Assembly (NCBI GenBank): GCA_003694965.1
Contig: RFJG01000026.1
Span: forward strand, 1-8,348
Origin: Methanobacteriota archaeon
GTDB taxonomy: Archaea; Micrarchaeota; Micrarchaeia; Anstonellales; J096
Length of the DNA: 8,348 nt
Direction: 5' to 3'
The notes beneath the pieces are model-generated. The model worked only from the letters and a program-made list of their open reading frames with translations. It did not search any database and was not told the origin of the DNA. The position numbers and the translations under genes were made by a program. Within the stretch, counting starts at the first letter, position 1, and each line of letters opens with the position of its first letter. Positions 1 to 5,545 of the stretch are shown here, in pieces.

Positions 1-444
1 AATTTTTCTGATAGGAAGAGCCTCGCAAATTTATGGGGTTGTATATCCAAGCTTTTCTACCTTGGGGCCATCCCCATAATCAACGAGAATGATGTAATAT
101 CTTCTGATCAACTACAACATAGCACTACATTCGGGGATAACGATGTACTTGCTTCTATGGCTGCCAAAAGCCTCATAGTTGGTTCCATACTCTTCTTATC
201 GGATGTTGACGGTCTCTTAGACGCTAATGGCAACCTCATAAGTTATGTGGAAGGGGCAACATCATTTTCAGAAGTCCTAGATAATGGCAATGGCAGAGGC
301 AAGGGCGGAATAAAATCAAAACTCTCTGCAATAGAGAATGCTTTGGATGCCAACATCCTCTCAATATTGGCAAATGGCAAGAAGGAAAACATAATGTTGG
401 ATGCGTTCTCTCCCAAAAGAGTTGGGACGTTATTTGTTCCTTAA
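1..444 (+). CDS. proB: Glutamate 5-kinase, 3' part (5' end outside window)
   Basis: This is the C-terminal 147 residues of an amino-acid-kinase-fold enzyme. By family it phosphorylates L-glutamate to glutamyl 5-phosphate, the first step of proline synthesis, in the cytoplasm. Visible motifs in fragment numbering are INEND (27-31), FGDND (44-48), LSDVDGL (66-72) and the glycine-rich GRGKGGIKSK (98-107). The last lysine matches the conserved ATP-site lysine of the GGM-S/T-K motif. FGDND separates it from isopentenyl phosphate kinase, which has SGDD at this place, and points to ProB or the kinase half of P5C synthase. The protein stops right after GTLFVP, where E. coli ProB continues into a PUA domain, so this is a kinase-only form. 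GGI replaces the usual GGM. The frame is open to base 1, so the true start is upstream. It converges on the tRNA gene with a 5-bp gap. Confidence 0.9.
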   Translation, partial: NFSDRKSLANLWGCISKLFYLGAIPIINENDVISSDQLQHSTTFGDNDVLASMAAKSLIVGSILFLSDVDGLLDANGNLISYVEGATSFSEVLDNGNGRGKGGIKSKLSAIENALDANILSILANGKKENIMLDAFSPKRVGTLFVP

Positions 445-449
445 GAAAT

Positions 450-532
450 CGCTGGGGGTGGGATTCGAACCCACGCACCCTTTCGGGAAACGGCTTAGCA
501 GGCCGTCGCCATAGCCACTAGGCGACCCCAGC
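450..532 (-). tRNA. tRNA-Ser (anticodon GCU), reads AGC/AGU
   Basis: An 83-nt class II tRNA folds on the minus strand. The acceptor stem GCTGGGG/CCCCAGC has 7 perfect pairs (526-532 with 451-457). The D stem is GCC/GGC. The anticodon stem ACGGC/GCCGT encloses loop CTGCTAA, with anticodon GCT at 497-499. The long variable arm has a CCC-GAAA-GGG hairpin, and the T arm is GTGGG-TTCGAAT-CCCAC. The discriminator base is G (450), as expected for serine tRNAs. CCA is not encoded and would be added after transcription. There is no intron. It lies 35 bp downstream of the PH-domain gene on the same strand but has its own TATA-like element. Confidence 0.97.
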
Positions 533-558
533 ACATCCTACATTATTCAAGAAGAAGG

Positions 559-565
559 TTTTAAA
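559..565 (-). promoter_or_regulatory. TATA box of the tRNA-Ser gene
   Basis: The minus strand reads TTTAAAA inside GGGTTTAAAACC, centred about 30 bp upstream of the tRNA 5' end at 532. This would put transcription start a few bases before the mature tRNA. It begins only 3 bp after the stop codon of the upstream PH-domain gene, so the tRNA need not depend on read-through. Evidence is position and sequence only. Confidence 0.5.
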
Positions 566-567
566 CC

Positions 568-1479
568 CTATTTCTTTTTTCTTTTGCTAGATTTTTTAGT
601 TGCCTTAGTGGTAGTTTTTTTCTTTGTTGTTTTTGTTTTAGTGTTCTTTCTTGCCGTCTTCTTTGTCTTGGCAGCGCTCTTCTTTTCCTTCTTTTGTGCC
701 CCTACCTCTCTTTTGGCAGGCTTCTTAAGGCTCTTTTCAAGGAGGACGAGACGAGCCCTTCTCTCCTCTTCCATCCTCTCTGCCTCTCTCCTTTTCTCTT
801 CAACAAGCTTGATGACGTGCTCTTGCAATGTGTTTGTGAGTTCCTCAATCCTCTTAACTCTCTCCTCATAAGATTCTATTGTCTGGCCTACTCCCTCCAT
901 AGCTTCTTTTAACATCTTTACTTCTTCTGCAACTTCTCCAACTTCCTTGTTAACAACACCGTCGTTGCTCTTCCCTCTCCTCACTGCAGTTACCTTCTCT
1001 ATTATGTGCTTCGCAAACCTGTGGGGGTTTTCTATCCCAGGTATCTCTATGTCGTCTTGCGCTTTCTTTGAGGAGATGCCAGCAGTATCTATTATAACAG
1101 TCCCTATCCCAAGTATCCTTTCTATGAGTGTCCTCTCTATGTCTATGTCTTGTATGTGGTCGTAGGGTGCCATGTAGTGGTTCTTCTTCAATACCCCCTT
1201 CTCTACTATTATCCCTTCATCAGTGAGTTCATACGATATACCTTCGTACTTTACCTCATCCAATATGAGCAATACGATAAGCAGAACTATCGCTATTTTG
1301 AAGACAGTCTCAAATAGGAATACCTCCCTTAGTATTGGCACCCTGTCTTCAAAGAACCCAACAACGACTATTATGGCGAACAACACTACCAACCATCTAA
1401 ATATCCAAGCTATGAGGACCTTCCTACTAACCTTTTTCTTTCCCTCTTTAACACTATTAATGGCAAATTCTCCTTCCAT
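568..1479 (-). CDS. Membrane protein with PH (DUF304/bPH2) domain, coiled coil and lysine-rich tail
   Basis: The 303-aa protein has a basic N-terminus and two membrane helices (about 21-42 and 57-75). A bacterial-type PH domain follows (about 78-165), recognised by YELTDEGIIVEKGVL, the MAPYDHIQDIDI segment and GTVIIDTAG, typical of the YdbS/DUF304 family. Next is a charged, heptad-like coiled coil (about 178-250). The last ~53 residues contain 23 lysines with Ala, Thr and Ser, resembling histone H1-type tails. Both termini and the soluble domains would face the cytoplasm if the two helices form a hairpin. DUF304 function is poorly defined. The tail could bind nucleic acid or acidic lipid heads; that is inference from charge alone. 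The ATG at 1477-1479 is chosen because a TATA box lies about 25 bp upstream, fitting a leaderless mRNA. The gene diverges from ppsA. Confidence 0.88.
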   Translation of the reverse strand: MEGEFAINSVKEGKKKVSRKVLIAWIFRWLVVLFAIIVVVGFFEDRVPILREVFLFETVFKIAIVLLIVLLILDEVKYEGISYELTDEGIIVEKGVLKKNHYMAPYDHIQDIDIERTLIERILGIGTVIIDTAGISSKKAQDDIEIPGIENPHRFAKHIIEKVTAVRRGKSNDGVVNKEVGEVAEEVKMLKEAMEGVGQTIESYEERVKRIEELTNTLQEHVIKLVEEKRREAERMEEERRARLVLLEKSLKKPAKREVGAQKKEKKSAAKTKKTARKNTKTKTTKKKTTTKATKKSSKRKKK

Positions 1480-1497
1480 ATAATTTCTACTACTACA

Positions 1498-1509
1498 ATT
1501 TTTATAATA
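1498..1509 (-). promoter_or_regulatory. TATA box of the PH-domain membrane protein gene
   Basis: The minus strand reads TATTATAAAAAT. The TTATAAAA core is centred about 24.5 bp from the ATG at 1479, so transcription should begin at or next to the start codon. No convincing Shine-Dalgarno sequence lies between them. Confidence 0.6.
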
Positions 1510-1530
1510 CTTACCATCGCTCAGTGATTT

Positions 1531-1603
1531 TATTATCCTCTTATTCTCGTTATCATTATCTTCATTATCATCTTCATTATTCTATCTACTCTCTCTACTC
1601 TCT
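1531..1603. repeat. Strand-asymmetric low-complexity tract (A/T/C only, one G)
   Basis: In 73 bases of plus strand there is a single G (1549). The tract has a TTATC/TTCATTAT-like texture and short direct repeats: CTTCATTAT at 1560-1568 and 1572-1580, and CTACTCTCT in tandem at 1586-1594 and 1595-1603. The minus strand is correspondingly purine-rich. It lies between the divergent promoters of the PH-domain gene and ppsA. It may be simple sequence grown by slippage, or a purine-rich leader if transcription starts at the 1627-1636 TATA box on the minus strand. Confidence 0.6.
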
Positions 1604-1626
1604 GCATCTTTGTCCTCGGCACAACA

Positions 1627-1636
1627 TTTATAAATA
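1627..1636 (+). promoter_or_regulatory. TATA box of the ppsA-mscS operon (near-palindromic)
   Basis: TTTATAAATA is a strong archaeal TATA match. Its core is centred about 25 bp before a GTG at 1656 and about 34 bp before the ATG at 1665, so the mRNA should have a leader of 0 to about 9 nt. The core TTTATAAA is nearly palindromic and could also direct minus-strand transcription. Confidence 0.7.
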
Positions 1637-1664
1637 ATGCCGACCTTACTCCTCTGTGGTCACT

Positions 1665-3983
1665 ATGGAATTTGTGCGATGGTTTGAAAATTTAACTAAA
1701 GACGATATAGCGATAGCTGGTGGCAAAGGAGCTAACTTGGGAGAGATGGTAAGGGCAGGCTTCCCAGTTCCGCCTGGGTTTGCGGTTACTGCTGATTCTT
1801 ACAGCTACTTCTTAGAATACAACCACCTTACGGATGTGATAAAGGACATCCTATCTACAATAGATGTTAATGATACAACACTCCTCCAATCAGCTGCTGA
1901 GAAGATACAGGAATTGATAATGGGAGGTGAGATCCCCAAGGAGATGGAGGAAGCGATTCTCTCAGCATACCACACACTGAATGAGAGAGAAGGAGGGGAG
2001 CAGTTCGTTGCTGTTAGGAGTTCAGCAACTGCTGAGGACTTGCCAGAGGCAAGCTTCGCAGGACAGCAGAAGACTTTCCTCAATGTCAAGGGAGATGAGG
2101 CCTTGCTCAAGGCAGTGAAAGCAGATTGGGCGTCGTTGTTTGAGGCCAGGGCCATATTTTACAGGGAGCAGAATCACTTCGACCACATGAAAGTGAAGCT
2201 CTCAGCAATAGTCCAGAAGATGGTCAATAGCGAGAAGGCAGGTGTTATGTTTACAGAAGATCCGGTATTGGAGGATCCCAACATACTCAACATAGAAGCT
2301 GCTTATGGTTTGGGAGAAGTTGTTGTCAGTGGTTCAGTAACTCCAGACACATACAGGGTTAACAAGAAGACATTGGAGATAGTCAGCAAGGACATAAGCA
2401 GGCAGGATTGGATGCTCATAAGGAACCCTCAAGGCAGTAATGAGAGGGTTGATGTCCCAGAGGAGCTGAGAGAAGCTCAGAAGCTGACAGATGAGCAGAT
2501 AATAGGGTTGGCCAAGATAGGGATGAAGATAGAAGAGCACTATGGAAAACCCCAAGATACGGAGTGGGCAGTTGAAGGAGGGAAGCTTTACATAGTTCAG
2601 GCAAGGCCCATAACGACACTCCACAAAAAAGCAAAGGCAGAAAAAGGCCTTGCTCAGAAAGAAACAGAGATACGCAAAGAGGAACTCAAGCCTGTTGTCA
2701 AGGGCCTTCCAGCATCGCCTGGCGTTGCTGTTGGCAGAGTCGTTATAATCAAGGACAAGAGTGAGCTCAACAAGGTTAAGCAAGGAGATGTCCTTGTTAC
2801 AAAGATGACCTCCCCCGATTATGTGCCGGCTATGAAGAGAGCCGTCGCCATAGTTACGGATGAGGGAGGTATGACGAGCCACGCAGCCATAGTCAGCAGG
2901 GAACTAGGCATTCCTGCAATAGTTGGTTCAAGGAACGCCACGCAAGTTCTCAAAAATGGGATGGAGATAACAGTTGATGCCTCCCGCGGCATCGTCTATG
3001 AAGGCAAGGTCGTACAAGCTACTGAAGAGAAGAAGCCGGAGAAACCCACATATGTTGTTGGGCAAGTGCCTATAACAGCGACTAAGATATATGTTAATTT
3101 GGCACAGCCGGATTTGGTTGAGAAGATCTCCAACTTACCAGTTGATGGCGTTGGCTTGCTTAGGGCGGAGTTCATGATAGCTGGCATGGGGAAACACCCT
3201 CTTAAGTATATAGAGGACGGCAACGAAGAGGAGTTCATAAATAAGTTGGCAGAGAATTTAAGGAAGTTCGCCGCCTCTTTCTACCCGAGGCCCGTTGTAT
3301 ATAGGGCAAGTGATTTCAAGAGCAATGAATACAGAAACTTGGAAGGAGGGGAGAAATACGAGCAAGAGGAAGAAAACCCCATGATAGGTTTCAGAGGCGC
3401 TTTCCGTTATGTCAAGCAGGCAGATGCTTTCAGGATGGAGCTCAAGGCAATCAAGAAAGTTAGGCAGGAGTTTAAGTTAAGGAACCTCTGGCTCATGATA
3501 CCATTTGTGAGGACAGTTGATGAGTTGAGAGAGGTTAAGCACATAATGGAGAGCGAGGGCCTCTACAGGAGCCTTGATTTTAAGCTCTGGATAATGGTAG
3601 AGGTTCCATCAACAGTCTTGTTGCTGGATGATTTCGCCGCTGTTGGCATAGATGGCGTTAGCATAGGGAGCAACGACCTAACACAACTTACATTAGGCAT
3701 AGATAGGGATAGCAGAGTTCTTGGCAGGGAATTTGACGAGAGAAACCCCGCAGTCCTCAAGGCAGTTAAAATGGTAATAGATAAGGCAAGGAGGAACGGC
3801 ATAACAGCAAGCATATGCGGGCAAGCCCCATCCGTCTATCCAGAATTTGCGGAGAAACTTGTTGAATACGGCATAACTAGCATAAGCGTTAACCCAGACG
3901 CTATAGAGAGGACGCGCAAGATAGTTGCATCTGCTGAAAAGCGGCTAATGTTGAAGAAGTTGAGAGAACTGTCCGAGAGGTGA
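1665..3983 (+). CDS. ppsA: Phosphoenolpyruvate synthase (pyruvate, water dikinase)
   Basis: The 772-aa cytoplasmic enzyme converts pyruvate, ATP and water to phosphoenolpyruvate, AMP and phosphate (EC 2.7.9.2). This is a gluconeogenic step that in some archaea can also run the other way. All three domains are present. The N-terminal ATP/pyruvate-binding domain (about 1-320) has GGKGANLGEM and VRSSATAEDLPEASFAGQQ. The swivelling phosphohistidine domain (about 340-445) has GGMTSHAAIVSRELG, catalytic His about 406. The C-terminal PEP/pyruvate barrel has LLRAEFM, the YRASDFKSNEY arginine, NPMIGFRGAFRY, GSNDLTQLTLGIDRD and SICGQAPS, catalytic Cys about 718. The length is normal and the gene looks intact. 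I chose ATG 1665 because MEFVRWFENL matches the usual family start. A GTG at 1656 would add three residues and fits leaderless spacing better. It is the first gene of an operon with the downstream channel gene. Ile codons are nearly all ATA (only about 2 ATT). Confidence 0.97.
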   Translation: MEFVRWFENLTKDDIAIAGGKGANLGEMVRAGFPVPPGFAVTADSYSYFLEYNHLTDVIKDILSTIDVNDTTLLQSAAEKIQELIMGGEIPKEMEEAILSAYHTLNEREGGEQFVAVRSSATAEDLPEASFAGQQKTFLNVKGDEALLKAVKADWASLFEARAIFYREQNHFDHMKVKLSAIVQKMVNSEKAGVMFTEDPVLEDPNILNIEAAYGLGEVVVSGSVTPDTYRVNKKTLEIVSKDISRQDWMLIRNPQGSNERVDVPEELREAQKLTDEQIIGLAKIGMKIEEHYGKPQDTEWAVEGGKLYIVQARPITTLHKKAKAEKGLAQKETEIRKEELKPVVKGLPASPGVAVGRVVIIKDKSELNKVKQGDVLVTKMTSPDYVPAMKRAVAIVTDEGGMTSHAAIVSRELGIPAIVGSRNATQVLKNGMEITVDASRGIVYEGKVVQATEEKKPEKPTYVVGQVPITATKIYVNLAQPDLVEKISNLPVDGVGLLRAEFMIAGMGKHPLKYIEDGNEEEFINKLAENLRKFAASFYPRPVVYRASDFKSNEYRNLEGGEKYEQEEENPMIGFRGAFRYVKQADAFRMELKAIKKVRQEFKLRNLWLMIPFVRTVDELREVKHIMESEGLYRSLDFKLWIMVEVPSTVLLLDDFAAVGIDGVSIGSNDLTQLTLGIDRDSRVLGREFDERNPAVLKAVKMVIDKARRNGITASICGQAPSVYPEFAEKLVEYGITSISVNPDAIERTRKIVASAEKRLMLKKLRELSER

Positions 3984-3984
3984 T
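3977..3984 (+). promoter_or_regulatory. Ribosome binding site of the MscS-type channel gene
   Basis: GAGGTGAT matches the complement of the archaeal 16S rRNA 3' end and ends 3 nt before the GTG at 3988. The ppsA stop codon TGA (3981-3983) is inside it. It decides the channel gene's start and implies that translation of the two genes is coupled. Confidence 0.8.
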
Positions 3985-3987
3985 GTT

Positions 3988-5076
3988 GTGGCAATAGTTG
4001 ACATGATACCTTGGGAAATCCCAGGAGGGGACTTAGTCATAGCCATAGCGTTGTTTGTTATTTCTGGGATAATACTGGAGGCAATAGCAACATTCATAAT
4101 ACTCTCCATAAGGAAGATAACGGAGAGGACCGCCAATGAGCTTGATGATGACATACTTGATTTCATAGTCAAGAAGAAGCACCTCCTCCTACTATTGTTA
4201 TCTGCCTTCGTAGCGGTTGAACTTGTTTATGGCAACATAAATGTGTTTGGGACGAGCGTCTATGATTGGTTCTTTATACTCTTCATAGTCGTTGGAGGCA
4301 TATTTGTAATAGACTTCTTTGATGTCATAGTTGATTACTACTTAAGGCACATAGCACCTAAGACAAAGACGGGCTTTGATGAGGAGATACTGCCTCTTGC
4401 TAGGAACCTCGTCAAGATAGGGCTTTATGCCATATTGTTGACTGTTGTCCTTTCCCAATTAGGCGTTGACATCGGGCCAATAATAGCGGGCTTAGGCATC
4501 GGTGGTCTTGCTATAGGCCTAGCCTTACAGGATACGCTGGCAAACTTTTTTGCCGGCCTACACATAATTGCTGATAGGCCCATACGCGTTGGCGACTACA
4601 TAAAGGTTGGTTCTGTTGAGGGCACTGTCCAGGAGATAGGTTGGAGAACAACTAAGTTGCTCGCTCTTGGCAACAAGGTAATAGTTCTTCCTAACAAGGA
4701 ACTGGCTAACTCAACCCTCGTAAATTACTTCAAGCCAGGGGAGCCAACCGGCCATGTTGTGACATTTGGTGTTGGCTACGGCAGTGATGTTGAGGAGGTC
4801 AAGAAGATCTTCCTGAAGGTATGCAAGAAGATGGCTAAGGAGGGCCTAATAACAAAGGATGAACCGTGGGTAAGGTTGGATGCTATGGGAGATAGCTCCT
4901 TGGATTTCAAAGGAGGTTTTGTAGTTCCTGTCTATACAGCAAGGTTCGCTGCGCAGGGACGCTTTTATGAGCTTATGTATGATGCACTCAACAAAGCAGG
5001 CATAGACATACCATTCCCAACGAGGACCGTCTATCTCAAGGAGGAGAAAAGTGGCCGCTCACGAAAGAAGAGGTAA
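3988..5076 (+). CDS. MscS-family small-conductance mechanosensitive channel
   Basis: The 362-aa membrane channel opens under membrane tension and releases solutes on hypo-osmotic shock, by family. About four hydrophobic helices (15-40, 64-82, 93-112, 139-157) precede the pore helix (about 161-191). The pore helix carries the Gly/Ala-rich GLGIGGLAIGLALQDTLANF, packed like MscS TM3. The MscS beta domain follows with RPIRVGDYIKVG, GTVQEIGWRTTKL and VLPNKELANS (about 196-242). The C-terminal alpha/beta domain ends in IPFPTRTVYL (about 341-350) and a short basic tail. The GTG start at 3988 is set by the strong GAGGTGAT site; an ATG at 4003 is the alternative. It follows ppsA by 4 bp and is probably co-transcribed. 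Its last 18 bp overlap the convergent gene at 5059-5466. Archaeal relatives are often labelled MscMJ-like; the sub-type is not resolvable here. Confidence 0.95.
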   Translation: MAIVDMIPWEIPGGDLVIAIALFVISGIILEAIATFIILSIRKITERTANELDDDILDFIVKKKHLLLLLLSAFVAVELVYGNINVFGTSVYDWFFILFIVVGGIFVIDFFDVIVDYYLRHIAPKTKTGFDEEILPLARNLVKIGLYAILLTVVLSQLGVDIGPIIAGLGIGGLAIGLALQDTLANFFAGLHIIADRPIRVGDYIKVGSVEGTVQEIGWRTTKLLALGNKVIVLPNKELANSTLVNYFKPGEPTGHVVTFGVGYGSDVEEVKKIFLKVCKKMAKEGLITKDEPWVRLDAMGDSSLDFKGGFVVPVYTARFAAQGRFYELMYDALNKAGIDIPFPTRTVYLKEEKSGRSRKKR

Positions 5077-5466
5077 GTAGTCCTCCTCCACTAGCGGGCT
5101 CTCTGTTGCGAAGAACGGAGCATGTTCCATGCTCCTAACCTTAAATATTACTGTTTTTTCTTCCCCAAATTTTAGTTCGTAGTAGAATGCATCCGCGCCA
5201 TACAGTAGAGCTAGTTCTTCACTGCTTATCTCATCATCTATGCCGAGGCCGCTCTTATCTGCTTTCTCATTCTTGTTAATTGCCACAACTTGGAGAGATG
5301 TGAAGAGATCTGCACACTTAACATGTACAGTTAGCTCTCTCGTGTTGTTGAATACATCGTAGATGTAGCCATCGTCGGATAGGGTTAGGACCTTACTTAT
5401 TACATTAGTTGTTGTCTTGCCTTTATCGTTGTTGTCCTCTTCCTTTTTCTTGTCTTTGAGCGCCAT
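5059..5466 (-). CDS. Hypothetical protein, 135 aa, soluble
   Basis: I do not recognise this family. The protein has a charged, disordered-looking N-terminus (residues 1-19, rich in Lys, Glu, Asp, Asn and Thr). A compact-looking domain follows with probable beta strands at about 21-29 (NVISKVLTL), 33-39, 43-50, 57-64 (SLQVVAIN), 94-100 and 104-111 (KTVIFKVR). A helix-like SSEELALLYGADAFY lies at about 81-95. It has one cysteine (51), no signal peptide and no membrane helix, so it is probably cytoplasmic. The frame is open another 70 codons upstream. The ATG at 5464-5466 is preferred because a TATA box lies about 25 bp before it and the extension would overlap the divergent gene. It overlaps the channel gene tail to tail by 18 bp and diverges from the long ORF at 5546. 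Confidence 0.75.
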   Translation of the reverse strand: MALKDKKKEEDNNDKGKTTTNVISKVLTLSDDGYIYDVFNNTRELTVHVKCADLFTSLQVVAINKNEKADKSGLGIDDEISSEELALLYGADAFYYELKFGEEKTVIFKVRSMEHAPFFATESPLVEEDYLPLLS

Positions 5467-5487
5467 GTGATTATTGTGGGTAGAAGT

Positions 5488-5497
5488 CTTTAAATAT
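5488..5497 (-). promoter_or_regulatory. TATA box of the 135-aa hypothetical gene
   Basis: The minus strand reads CATATTTAAAG around here. The TTTAAA core is centred about 25.5 bp from the ATG at 5466, the same leaderless spacing seen at the PH-domain gene. It supports the shorter start over the 205-aa reading. Confidence 0.55.
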
Positions 5498-5512
5498 GCA
5501 CACAAATAAAAC

Positions 5513-5520
5513 CTTAAAAA
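5513..5520 (+). promoter_or_regulatory. Probable TATA box for the long ORF at 5546
   Basis: CTTAAAAA lies about 29 bp before the ATG at 5546, giving a leader of only a few bases. It is a weaker match than other TATA boxes in the window. No Shine-Dalgarno sequence is visible before the ATG. Confidence 0.4.
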
Positions 5521-5545
5521 CCCTTCTTCACACAAGTTCTCCCAC

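Noticed and set aside
236..478. 80-codon minus-strand frame opposite the proB end
   Set aside because: It is antisense to a clear ProB frame with family motifs and runs into the tRNA gene; no protein-like features.
1251..1303. Lysine-tailed PH-domain gene considered as a true histone or H1 gene
   Set aside because: The protein has membrane helices and a PH domain, and no histone fold is visible; only the tail composition is H1-like.
584..1483. Several plus-strand frames rich in Phe, Leu, Val and Ser, looking like membrane proteins
   Set aside because: They are the antisense of the lysine-rich tail, coiled coil and PH domain; the apparent hydrophobicity comes from reading Lys/Glu codons backwards.
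1531..1603. Low-complexity tract considered as a CRISPR array or origin iterons
   Set aside because: The repeats are only 9 bp, irregular and without spacers; no replication initiator gene or dyad is nearby.
2334..2882. 182-codon minus-strand frame inside ppsA
   Set aside because: It is a shadow of the conserved ppsA frame; the ppsA motifs are intact across the whole stretch and the shadow protein resembles no family.
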